NCBI RefSeq assembly: GCF_020171745.1
Contig: NZ_JAIVAH010000006.1
Location: forward strand, 87,076 to 151,075
Reading direction: 5' to 3'
Source of the DNA: Prescottella equi
Lineage (GTDB): Bacteria; Actinomycetota; Actinomycetes; Mycobacteriales; Mycobacteriaceae
Length of the DNA: 64,000 bases
The translations under genes were made by a program, and so were the position numbers. Positions 56,785 through 64,000 of the stretch are shown here, piece by piece; the stretch's first letter is position 1; each line of letters opens with the position of its first letter. The notes beneath the pieces were generated by a model. The model was not told the DNA's origin, made no database searches, and worked only from the letters and a program-made list of their open reading frames with translations.

Positions 56785-57801
56785 TCAGTCCTGCGCGAGC
56801 GGCGGCAGGATGACGACCTGGCCGGCGTACGACAGTCCGGCACCGAAGCCGACCAGGAGCGCCAACTCGCCCGGCTTCGCCTTGCCCGTGCGGATCACTT
56901 CCTCCATCGCCAGCGGGATCGAGGCCGCCGACGTGTTGCCGGTCTCGGCGATGTCGTCCGACACCGGCACCGATTCGGGGAGCTTGATGCTGCGGGCGAT
57001 GACCTCGTTGATGCGGCCGTTCGCCTGGTGCGGGATGAACGCTCCGAGGTCCTCCATCGCGACACCGGCGCGCTCGAGGGCCTGCGTGGCGACCTTGCCC
57101 ATCTCGAACGCGGCCCAGCGGAACACCGCGGTGCCCTCCATCTTGATCCAGGGGCGCTGCGCCGGATCGTTGGCGAAGGCGAGCCAGTCCGGCTCCTGGC
57201 GGATGGCCTGCGACTGGGAGCCGTCCGAGCCCCACACGACGGGGCCGATGCCGGTGACATCGCTCGGGCCGACGACGACGGCGCCCGCGCCGTCACCGAA
57301 GATGAAGCGCACCGCGCGGTCCGTCGGCTCGGTGCTGTCGCTCATGCGCTCGACGCCGATGACGAGGATGTAGTCCTCGGTGCCGAGGCGAACCATGTCG
57401 GATGCGATCGACAGCGCGTAGCAGAAGCCCGCGCAACCGGCGGTGACGTCGAACGCGGCCGGGCCACCCGTGCCGAGGGCGTCGGCGACCACGGCGGCGC
57501 ACTGCGGCGTCTGCGAGGGGTAGGTCGAGGTGGCGACGACGACGGCGCCGATCTGCTCGGGCAGGATGCCGCTGGCCTCGAGGGCCTTGCGGCCCGAGGC
57601 GATCGCCATCGCGAGGACCGATTCCTCGTCGTTCGCGAAGCGGCGGTTCTTGATGCCCGAGCGCGACTGGATCCATTCGTCGGTGGAGTCGATCGTCTCG
57701 CAGATCTCGGCGTTGCTCACGACCCGCTCCGGGCGGTAAACCCCCAAACCGAGGATGGCGGACTGCCGGACCTCGGCAGAGTTCGAGATCTGCGCACCCA
57801 T
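56785..57801 (-). CDS. fabH: Beta-ketoacyl-ACP synthase III
   Basis: 338 residues. The catalytic triad is complete: Cys123 (TAGCAGF), His258 (PHQAN) and Asn289 (ETGNTSAAS). The mycobacterial enzyme joins long-chain acyl-CoA from FAS-I to malonyl-AcpM to start mycolic meromycolate synthesis; a similar link is likely in this mycolic-acid organism. The ATG follows GAGGAG. It is a single gene, with its own upstream region shared with the divergent DUF4185 gene. Confidence 0.94.
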   Translation of the reverse strand: MGAQISNSAEVRQSAILGLGVYRPERVVSNAEICETIDSTDEWIQSRSGIKNRRFANDEESVLAMAIASGRKALEASGILPEQIGAVVVATSTYPSQTPQCAAVVADALGTGGPAAFDVTAGCAGFCYALSIASDMVRLGTEDYILVIGVERMSDSTEPTDRAVRFIFGDGAGAVVVGPSDVTGIGPVVWGSDGSQSQAIRQEPDWLAFANDPAQRPWIKMEGTAVFRWAAFEMGKVATQALERAGVAMEDLGAFIPHQANGRINEVIARSIKLPESVPVSDDIAETGNTSAASIPLAMEEVIRTGKAKPGELALLVGFGAGLSYAGQVVILPPLAQD

Positions 57802-58193
57802 GTTTGGTCTCCTCTACTGCACTGATCGGCGGCCCGAGCCGCCACGTGGCGGGACCCACCTGGCCCCGTCTTCCCACGACACGGTACTTCGCAAGGTAGG
57901 CCCCGGGTGTTACTCGGGTACCGCATACGGCCGCGGCGCGTCACCTGCGGGCGGTCCGAGTGCCGACCCACCACTCCCCCACGAATCACCCGGTCAGGCC
58001 GAATCGGTCATTCGACGACGCATTCGGGTCAATTCCGGCAATTCCCGATGAGGAATATGACAAATGCGTTAAGCCGGGAAACTCCGCGATTCCAATCGGC
58101 AATCCTGCTAGCGTGTTATCCGCCCGAAAAGGCGCCGTGAGCACGTCGATTGCGCCGGCGCCAGGCCGAATTCCACCGCAGATGGGGACTTCC
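57802..58193. promoter_or_regulatory. Divergent promoter region, fabH / DUF4185 gene
   Basis: About 390 bases without a supported gene. The right half is relatively AT-rich (CGATGAGGAATATGACAAAT near 58045-58065) and holds a CTAGCGT-type -10 near 58108-58116 for the rightward gene. The fabH promoter must lie in the left part. No clear palindromic operator was found. Confidence 0.45.
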
Positions 58194-59312
58194 GTGAAAT
58201 TGAATCGAGTTCACACAGTCGCCGGATCGATGCTGTGCACCGGGTTCGCAATTCTCACACTGGTCGTTCCCGCCGCAGCAGATCCCAACACGGTCAATCC
58301 CATTCCGGTGTTGAACGGAACGAACGGGGTGCCGGCGCTCCAGGGACGCAGCCGGGCCGTGGCCCAGGCGACCGGGCTACTGAGCGCCAACCGTACGCAG
58401 GACTCGAACGTCCTCGGCACCGATCTCGGCATCATGTGGGACAACGGGAACGGGCAGGTGCTCACCGCCTTCGGCGACACGGCCGGACTGGGCATCCCCA
58501 ATCTGCTCGTCGGCAGCATCTGGTCGTGGCGGAGCAACGTCCTGTTCCGCAGTTCCGACAACAATCTCGCCGACGGCATGACCTTCGACAGCAGTCCACG
58601 CGACATCGTGGGCCAGTCGAAGGAACTGATACCCAGCCCCAAGATTCCGTTCGTCGAGATCAGCCGCATTCCCACGGCCGGCATCGCGGCCGACGGAATG
58701 CAGTACATGAGCATCATGTCCGTCAAGAATTGGGGCGAACCCGGGAAATGGGAAACGAACTACTCGAGCCTGGCCTACTCCACCGACAACGGCGAGAACT
58801 GGATCGAGGCCACCGAGACCCGGCGCCCTCCGGTCGGCGGCAACAGCAATTTCCAGATGGGGGCATTCGTCAAGGACGGGGGCTACGTCTACCAGTACGG
58901 CACGCCTGCCGGACGCAACGGACTCGTCTTCCTCGCCCGGGTCCCCGAGCAGAAGATGCGGGAACTCGACGCGTACGAGTACTGGGACGGCGGCAAGTGG
59001 GTGCCGAAGAACCCCGACGTCGCGGTGCCGATCGTGTTCGGCGGCGTCGGCGAGATCTCGGTCCAGTACAACGCCTTCCTGGGCCAGTACGTGATGCTCA
59101 CCACCGACAACCGCAACTCTGTGGTCATGCGTCGCGCGCCCGCGCCCACCGGACCGTGGGGCGCCCCGGAGGTCCTGATCGACGGCCCGGAACTGCCGTC
59201 GATGTACGGCGCGTACATCCACCCGTGGTCGTCCGGGCCCGACCTCTACTTCCTGACCACCGTGCACTCGAACTACAACGTGCTGCTCATGCACACGACG
59301 CTGCAGCGCTGA
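58194..59312 (+). CDS. Secreted DUF4185 protein, candidate GH183 endo-D-arabinanase
   Basis: 372 residues from a GTG preceded by GGGGA; an ATG 12 bases earlier (58182) is in frame. A signal peptide (MKLNRVHTVAGSMLCTGFAI, cleavage near AAADPN) is followed by a five-bladed-propeller-type sequence with repeated strands: LGIMWDNGNGQVLTAFGDT, SSLAYSTDNGENWIEATET, VMLTTDNRNSVVMRRAP. DUF4185 members were defined as family GH183 endo-D-arabinanases acting on mycobacterial arabinogalactan. A role in remodelling the cell's own arabinan is therefore plausible. Confidence 0.82.
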   Translation: MKLNRVHTVAGSMLCTGFAILTLVVPAAADPNTVNPIPVLNGTNGVPALQGRSRAVAQATGLLSANRTQDSNVLGTDLGIMWDNGNGQVLTAFGDTAGLGIPNLLVGSIWSWRSNVLFRSSDNNLADGMTFDSSPRDIVGQSKELIPSPKIPFVEISRIPTAGIAADGMQYMSIMSVKNWGEPGKWETNYSSLAYSTDNGENWIEATETRRPPVGGNSNFQMGAFVKDGGYVYQYGTPAGRNGLVFLARVPEQKMRELDAYEYWDGGKWVPKNPDVAVPIVFGGVGEISVQYNAFLGQYVMLTTDNRNSVVMRRAPAPTGPWGAPEVLIDGPELPSMYGAYIHPWSSGPDLYFLTTVHSNYNVLLMHTTLQR

Positions 59313-59389
59313 GAAGCGTCGGCGCGCACCACCCGATCCGCTGCTACCGTCCCGAGCAAACACTTGGTTTGCACTTGCGAGGAGACGAC

Positions 59390-59824
59390 ATGAAGCAGCA
59401 GACGAGCACCGACCCGCGCGGCGAGGTCCAGGACCTCCTGGCCCGCATCGCCCAGCTCGCCGACGACGGCACCGTCGAGGAGTACCTCGAGCACTTCACC
59501 GCCGACGCGATCTGGGAGTCGCAGGCCAACCCGGCCACCGGCATGGCCGCGCAGCTGCGCAAGGGCGTCGAAGCGATCGAGGAGGGTGTCCGGGAGCGGC
59601 GCGCGGGCGGCGTCCAGGGACCGGGCACGTCGAGTCGGCACGTCATCACGACCGTCGCGGTGTCGCTGGACTCGGACGTCGAGGCGTCGTCGACGGCGTA
59701 CTGGCTGTTCTTCCGCGACACCACCAGCGAGCCGCGCCTGGCCGGCGTCGGCCGCTACGACGACACCCACCGATACGAGGACGGTCGTTGGAAGCTGGCC
59801 CACCGCCGGATCACCGTCGGCTGA
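59390..59824 (+). CDS. SnoaL-like (NTF2-fold) protein
   Basis: 144 residues from an ATG after GAGGAGA. One cone-shaped NTF2-like domain: an N-terminal helix pair (DLLARIAQLADDGTVEEYLE), HFTADAIWESQAN, then beta strands ending DTHRYEDGRWKLAHRRI. This fold serves small-molecule isomerases, hydratases and binding proteins. The substrate is unknown. A repeat element begins about 30 bp after the stop. Confidence 0.85.
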   Translation: MKQQTSTDPRGEVQDLLARIAQLADDGTVEEYLEHFTADAIWESQANPATGMAAQLRKGVEAIEEGVRERRAGGVQGPGTSSRHVITTVAVSLDSDVEASSTAYWLFFRDTTSEPRLAGVGRYDDTHRYEDGRWKLAHRRITVG

Positions 59825-59856
59825 GCCGACGATCCAGCCCCGCCGCCTGACCTCCC

Positions 59857-59919
59857 CGCGTTTTGCGCACTTGTCGCGGTTTTCCGGGTCCCCGGAGCGC
59901 GACAAGTGCGCAAAACGCG
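59857..59919. repeat. Palindromic REP-like element (complete copy)
   Basis: Two perfectly complementary 22-nt arms (59857-59878 and 59898-59919, core TTTTGCGCACTTGTCGCG) flank a 19-nt spacer that itself holds CCGGGTCCCCGG. The same arm with one mismatch recurs at 63873-63900. It lies straight after a stop codon, so it may also end transcription. Confidence 0.85.
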
Positions 59920-59984
59920 AGAGGGGGCGGGCATGGGACGGGCGGGGAGAGAAAAGCGGGGATTTCGTAGATACCGTCGTAGCC

Positions 59985-60596
59985 ATGAAGGCTGAGGACT
60001 GGGACGCACGGTATTCGCAGGCGGAGATGGTGTGGGGGACGCCGCCGAATCCGGTGGTGGTGGAGTTCGCGACGTCGCTGCCGGCGGGCCGGGCGCTCGA
60101 CCTGGCGTGCGGCGAGGGTCGGCACGCTCTGTGGCTGGCGACGCGCGGCTGGGAGACGACGGGCGTCGACTTCTCCGCGGTGGCGATCGAGAAGGCCCGG
60201 GAGATCGCCACGCAGGCGCCGCGACGGGTGCGCGAACGCCTCACGTACCTCGTGGACGACATCACGACCACCGACGTCTCGGACTACGACCTGGTCCTCA
60301 TGATCTTCGTCCACCTCGATCCGGCGCAGCGGCGAGCGCTTGTGAGCCGAATCATCGACGGCCTGAAACCCGAGGGAATCCTCATGATTCTCGGCCACGA
60401 CGCGATCAATGCGACCGAGGGCGTCGGCGGCCCGCCCGATCGCGAAATTCTTTACACCCCAGATGATTTGAAGGCCGACCTAGACGGACGGCTCGACGTC
60501 CTGACGGCCGAACGGCGCTATCGCGACACCGAGTCCGGCAGCGCGATCGACGCGCTCCTCGTCGCCCGCAAACCCGATCCTTGGCAGCTAACTTAA
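59985..60596 (+). CDS. Class I SAM-dependent methyltransferase
   Basis: 203 residues. Motif I is ALDLACGEGRHALWLATRGW and the acidic ribose-binding position follows in TTGVDFSAVAIEKA. The remainder (DLVLMIFVHLDPAQRRALVS) fits the small cytoplasmic thiopurine/tellurite-resistance-like group. It probably modifies a small molecule. It has a weak ribosome binding site and lies directly after the REP element. Confidence 0.88.
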   Translation: MKAEDWDARYSQAEMVWGTPPNPVVVEFATSLPAGRALDLACGEGRHALWLATRGWETTGVDFSAVAIEKAREIATQAPRRVRERLTYLVDDITTTDVSDYDLVLMIFVHLDPAQRRALVSRIIDGLKPEGILMILGHDAINATEGVGGPPDREILYTPDDLKADLDGRLDVLTAERRYRDTESGSAIDALLVARKPDPWQLT

Positions 60597-60696
60597 TCGC
60601 GAGTAACATCGGCTAAGTTACCGACGAGTAGCTACTTGGGCGGTACTCGACGGAAAGACAGACCGCACCAACGCAGTGCCACTTCAGGGAGAGAAC

Positions 60697-62532
60697 ATGG
60701 GCCACTACAAGAGCAACGTCCGCGACCTCGAGTTCAACCTCTTCGAGGTCTTGGGTCTGGACAAGCTACTGGGTGAGGGCGCCTGGGGCGACCTGGACGT
60801 CGACACCGTCAAGGACATGCTGTCCGAGGTCGCACGTCTGGCCGAGGGCCCGCTCGGCGAGGCCTTCGCCGACGCCGACCGCAACCCGCCGGTGTTCGAT
60901 CCCGAGAAGCACGAGGCGACGCTGCCGGAGTCCTTCAAGAAGTCGTTCAAGGCGATGTGGGACGCCGAGTGGTACCGCATGGGCCTCAGCGAGGAGATCG
61001 GCGGCGTGCCGGTTCCCCGCGCACTCGTGTGGGCGATCTCCGAGATGCTGCTGGGCGCGCAGCCCGCCGCCTTCATGTACCAGGCCGGACCGTCGTTCGC
61101 GGACGTGCTGTTCCACAACGGCACCGACGAGCAGAAGCAGTGGGCGGCAACCTGTGTCGAGCGCGGCTGGGGCGCCACCATGGTTCTCACCGAGCCGGAC
61201 GCCGGCTCCGACGTGGGCGCCGGACGCACCAAGGCGATCAAGCAGGACGACGGCACCTGGCACATCGAGGGCGTCAAGCGCTTCATCACGTCCGCCACCT
61301 CGGACGACCTGTTCGAGAACATCTTCCACCTCGTGCTCGCCCGCCCCGAGGGCGCCGGACCCGGCACCAAGGGCCTGTCGCTGTTCTTCGTGCCGAAGTT
61401 CCACTTCGACTTCGAGAAGAACGAACTCGGCGAGCGCAACGGCGTCTTCGTCACCAACGTCGAGCACAAGATGGGCCTCAAGGCCTCCGCGACGTGTGAG
61501 CTCACCTTCGGTGGCCACGGCACTCCCGCCGTCGGCTGGCTGGTCGGCGAGGTGCACAACGGCATCGCGCAGATGTTCGACGTCATCGAGCACGCCCGCA
61601 TGATGGTGGGCACCAAGGCCATCTCGACGCTGTCGACCGGCTACCTCAATGCGCGCGATTACGCCAAGGAGCGCGTCCAGGGCTCCGACCTGACGCAGAT
61701 GACGGACAAGACCGCACCGCGCGTCACCATCACGCACCACCCGGACGTCCGCCGCAGCCTGGCGATGCAGAAGGCGTACGCCGAGGGCATGCGCGCGGTG
61801 TACCTGTACACCGCGGCCCACCAGGACGACGTCGTCGCCGAGATGGTTTCCGGCGCCGACAAGCAGACCGCGTTCCGCGTCAACGACCTGCTGCTGCCCA
61901 TCGTCAAGGGTGTCGGCTCCGAGCGGGCCTACCAGTACCTGACCGAGAGCCTGCAGACCCTGGGCGGCTCCGGCTTCCTGCAGGACTACCCGCTCGAGCA
62001 GTACATCCGCGACTCCAAGATCGACTCGCTGTACGAGGGCACCACCGCGATCCAGGCGCAGGACTTCTTCTTCCGCAAGATCGCGCGCGACCGCGGTGTG
62101 GCGCTGGCCCACGTGGCCGGCGAGATCAAGAAGTTCATCGACAGCGAGGCGGGCAACGGTCGGCTGAAGGCCGAGCGCGCGCTGCTCTCCACCGCCCTCG
62201 AGGACGTGCAGAGCATGGCGGCCACGCTCACCGGTCACCTCATGGGTGCCCAGGAGCAGCCCACCGAGCTGTACAAGGTGGGACTGGGCTCGGTCCGCTT
62301 CCTCATGTCCGTCGGCGACCTACTCATCGGCTGGCAGTTGCTGCGTCAGTCCGAGATCGCGATCAAGGCGCTCGACGAGGGTGCCGACGACAAGGACAAG
62401 GCCTTCTACGAGGGCAAGGTCGCGACCGCGTCCTTCTTCGCGAAGAACGTCCTGCCCGAGCTGACCGCGACGCGCACCATCCTGTCGCACCTCGACAACG
62501 ACATCATGGAACTGGACGAGGCCGCGTTCTAG
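60697..62532 (+). CDS. fadE5: Acyl-CoA dehydrogenase, FadE5 type
   Basis: 611 residues, the same length as M. tuberculosis FadE5, with the same opening ([19 protein letters not shown]). FAD/acyl-CoA dehydrogenase blocks are [20 protein letters not shown] and [20 protein letters not shown]; the catalytic Glu is expected in SLYEGTT. It carries the extra C-terminal domain seen in FadE5. It oxidises acyl-CoA in beta-oxidation with broad chain length. The upstream 100 bp include a 10-bp palindrome AGTAGCTACT (60627-60636). A perfect terminator follows. Confidence 0.94.
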   Translation: MGHYKSNVRDLEFNLFEVLGLDKLLGEGAWGDLDVDTVKDMLSEVARLAEGPLGEAFADADRNPPVFDPEKHEATLPESFKKSFKAMWDAEWYRMGLSEEIGGVPVPRALVWAISEMLLGAQPAAFMYQAGPSFADVLFHNGTDEQKQWAATCVERGWGATMVLTEPDAGSDVGAGRTKAIKQDDGTWHIEGVKRFITSATSDDLFENIFHLVLARPEGAGPGTKGLSLFFVPKFHFDFEKNELGERNGVFVTNVEHKMGLKASATCELTFGGHGTPAVGWLVGEVHNGIAQMFDVIEHARMMVGTKAISTLSTGYLNARDYAKERVQGSDLTQMTDKTAPRVTITHHPDVRRSLAMQKAYAEGMRAVYLYTAAHQDDVVAEMVSGADKQTAFRVNDLLLPIVKGVGSERAYQYLTESLQTLGGSGFLQDYPLEQYIRDSKIDSLYEGTTAIQAQDFFFRKIARDRGVALAHVAGEIKKFIDSEAGNGRLKAERALLSTALEDVQSMAATLTGHLMGAQEQPTELYKVGLGSVRFLMSVGDLLIGWQLLRQSEIAIKALDEGADDKDKAFYEGKVATASFFAKNVLPELTATRTILSHLDNDIMELDEAAF

Positions 62533-62566
62533 GCCCGAACCTCGCGATTCGTCGCGGAGTCACTCG

Positions 62567-62613
62567 AACGCCGATGCCGCACAACGTTTTCGTTGTGCGG
62601 CATCGGCGTTTTC
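62567..62613 (+). terminator. Rho-independent terminator after fadE5
   Basis: A perfect 20-bp stem (62567-62586 with 62591-62610, AACGCCGATGCCGCACAACG and complement), TTTT loop, then TTC. Confidence 0.9.
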
Positions 62614-62627
62614 GGAGACATCGAGGG

Positions 62628-62656
62628 TTGACAACACGCATTGTCAGAATCAGACT
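62628..62656 (+). promoter_or_regulatory. Promoter with operator-like palindrome, MpaB-like gene
   Basis: TTGACA (62628-62633) and CAGACT (62651-62656) are 17 bp apart, predicting a transcript start near 62663, at the GTG, hence leaderless. TGACAA (62629-62634) and TTGTCA (62641-62646) form an inverted repeat across the spacer, a fitting repressor site. Confidence 0.6.
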
Positions 62657-62662
62657 GCGAGT

Positions 62663-63871
62663 GTGAGCCACACCACGGATCACCCCACCCGGTACATGCG
62701 CGACCGGGCGCACGCCGCACGGATCACCGCGCCGCTGCGACCGTTCGCTTGGCCGTCCCCCGACGCGACGGAGCGGGAGGCCGACAGCCTGCGCCGAGCC
62801 CTGCTCGAACGCGACGAGCCCAGCGCCGCACTGGTCCGCGCCATCCGCGAGGACCGCACGGTGACGCTCGCGCAGTTCCGTCAGGCCCTCGCCGACGGCA
62901 TCGACACCGTCCCCGACGCGCCGGAACCGCTGCGGGCGTACTTCGCGCTGCTCGAGGACACCCCGGACTGGGTGGACCGCGAACTCGTCGCGCTCGGTGC
63001 GCGCACCCTGCGCCGCGTCGGATCGGACGTCGGGGACGTGCTCGCCTACGGGTCCCTGCTGGGCGGTTACAACAACTCCGGGCCGCTGCCGGTGCTGACG
63101 TCGTCGGGACGGCTGACGGGCGAACGCACCCGCCGCCGCATCGCCGAGACCGGCACGTGGTGGAACGGCTGTGTCGCCGACGGCGGACTGGACCGCTTCG
63201 GGGAAGGGTACAAGCTCTCGGTGCACGTGCGCCTGATGCACGCGTTCGTCGACCACCACCACGAGCACGAAACCGACTGGGACAGCGGTACTCGCGGGCT
63301 GCCGGTCAACCAGTTCGACCAGGCCGGGACGCTGGGCCTGTTCTCGATCACCTTTCTACTGCACACCCGGGTCCTCGGCGTCCGCTACACGAGACGCGAG
63401 GCCGACGCGGTACTGCACCTGTGGTGCTACGTCGGCTGGCTGATGGGCGTCGACCCGCGATGGCTCCCGTTCGACGAGCGGGCGGGGCTGCGCATGATGT
63501 ACCAGATCGGGGCCTCCTCCCCCGCGGCCGACGAGCACAGCTACGCGCTGGCCGAGTCGCTCGTCCAACTTCCCCTGCGCACCCGGTACGCCCGCTTCGA
63601 CCGACTGCGCCGACGCTACGAGTACGAACGGGGGCTGTCGCTGGCGACCACGCTCCTCGGTCCCGCCGCCGTGCGGGCGCTGCGGGTTCCGATCCGGCCG
63701 CCGTGGTATCCGGCGGGTCGACTCGCCGTCAACATCGTCAAACACCATGTGGTGGGCCGCTTCCCAGCCGGACAACGGTGGCTGCAGCGCCACGGCGAGC
63801 GGCAACTGCGGGACGCCGCCGCGCGCGTCCTCGGCGGCGAGATCCCGGACGTCGTGGCGCTGCCGGACTGA
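62663..63871 (+). CDS. MpaB/latex-clearing-protein-like oxygenase (DUF2236)
   Basis: 402 residues from a leaderless GTG. The helical core has VLAYGSLLGGYNNSGPLPVL and the candidate haem-ligand/active-site region YKLSVHVRLMHAFVDHHHEH. LPVNQFDQAGTLGLFSITFL follows. These features match oxygenase MpaB family/DUF2236 proteins, which include latex clearing protein (a haem b rubber oxygenase). Here the substrate is unknown; there is no secretion signal, so it is probably cytoplasmic or membrane-associated. It ends directly at a REP-like half-element. Confidence 0.8.
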   Translation: MSHTTDHPTRYMRDRAHAARITAPLRPFAWPSPDATEREADSLRRALLERDEPSAALVRAIREDRTVTLAQFRQALADGIDTVPDAPEPLRAYFALLEDTPDWVDRELVALGARTLRRVGSDVGDVLAYGSLLGGYNNSGPLPVLTSSGRLTGERTRRRIAETGTWWNGCVADGGLDRFGEGYKLSVHVRLMHAFVDHHHEHETDWDSGTRGLPVNQFDQAGTLGLFSITFLLHTRVLGVRYTRREADAVLHLWCYVGWLMGVDPRWLPFDERAGLRMMYQIGASSPAADEHSYALAESLVQLPLRTRYARFDRLRRRYEYERGLSLATTLLGPAAVRALRVPIRPPWYPAGRLAVNIVKHHVVGRFPAGQRWLQRHGERQLRDAAARVLGGEIPDVVALPD

Positions 63872-64000
63872 CCCTCCCCGCGTTTTGCGCACTTATCGCG
63901 CGTCCCGGCCCCTCCGGCGGCCGCGAAGAACGTCAGCACGATGGCGACGTGGAAGGACTGCCCGCCCAGCGTGACGACCATCATCCGGTACGGCAGCGGC
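63616..64000 (-). CDS. Possible 3' end of a leftward membrane-protein gene, extended through a REP arm (partial)
   Basis: Reading leftward from the edge gives PLPYRMMVVTLGGQSFHVAI then VLTFFAAAGGAG, good membrane-protein character. The frame then runs through the repeat (reading RDKCAKRG) and finds no stop until 63616, 256 bp inside the convergent MpaB-like gene. The hydrophobic part is probably a real C-terminus; the long overlap probably is not functional sequence. The gene's start lies outside the window. Confidence 0.3.
   Translation of the reverse strand, partial: PLPYRMMVVTLGGQSFHVAIVLTFFAAAGGAGTRDKCAKRGEGQSGSATTSGISPPRTRAAASRSCRSPWRCSHRCPAGKRPTTWCLTMLTASRPAGYHGGRIGTRSARTAAGPRSVVASDSPRSYS
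63873..63900. repeat. REP-like arm, second copy
   Basis: Repeats the first arm of the element at 59851-59878, including the flanking CCTCCCC, with one base difference (TTATCGCG for TTGTCGCG). The matching second arm is not present downstream, so it is a half copy. It again starts right after a stop codon. Confidence 0.8.

Noticed and set aside
1..64000. CRISPR arrays or insertion sequences
   Set aside because: No regular repeat-spacer pattern, transposase or terminal inverted-repeat pair was seen.

Overview
The window looks like chromosomal DNA of a mycolic-acid actinobacterium, most probably Rhodococcus. It is GC-rich throughout. It carries a near-mycobacterial dcd, a FadE5-type acyl-CoA dehydrogenase, a WS/DGAT wax-ester/triacylglycerol synthase, a DUF4185 (GH183-type) secreted protein and many GTG or leaderless starts. 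Genus is inferred from gene content and has not been tested by alignment.

Region 1 (1-32 kb) is a cell-surface biosynthesis locus. It starts with a partial Hsp70-like membrane protein, a low-molecular-weight tyrosine phosphatase, a 38-residue amphipathic peptide gene and a Wzc-like tyrosine autokinase. Next is one giant NRPS gene of about 5,450 residues (five C-A-T modules plus a thioesterase), diverging from a DUF4012 protein. A tightly overlapped operon follows, running leftward from about 31.4 kb: polyprenyl-phosphate sugar transferase, two glycosyltransferases, a nitroreductase-like protein, an O-antigen ligase/polymerase, a Wzx-like flippase, a polysaccharide pyruvyl transferase and an acyltransferase. 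These are the parts of a Wzx/Wzy glycan pathway with its kinase/phosphatase pair, and the NRPS sits among them. I see no siderophore, MbtH, fatty-acyl ligase or MmpL gene nearby. A surface glycan that works with, or is linked to, a non-ribosomal (lipo)peptide is the most interesting hypothesis here.

Region 2 (32-38 kb) has dcd, tRNA-Gly(CCC) and then a patch of orphan genes that looks like a small island. It contains an unknown 369-residue protein, a lipoprotein, a NADAR-domain gene paired with an RNase HI-like gene, and further small hypothetical genes.

Region 3 (38-47 kb) is mostly regulator-target pairs with visible operator-like palindromes: IclR/phytanoyl-CoA dioxygenase, TetR/pentapeptide-repeat protein, and LysR/malate:quinone oxidoreductase. 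A secreted chymotrypsin-fold protease and a TetR gene follow.

Region 4 (47.7-52.3 kb) is a probable organosulfur-uptake operon. It begins with a small leader peptide carrying a Cys codon and an attenuator-like hairpin, followed by DUF4242, an acyl-CoA-dehydrogenase-like oxidoreductase, and an ABC transporter (ATPase, Tat-type binding protein, permease).

Region 5 (52.5-64 kb) holds lipid and housekeeping genes: WS/DGAT, secreted HNH nuclease, aldo/keto reductase, FabH, DUF4185 protein, SnoaL-like protein, methyltransferase, FadE5 and an MpaB/Lcp-like oxygenase. A dispersed palindromic repeat occurs twice here.
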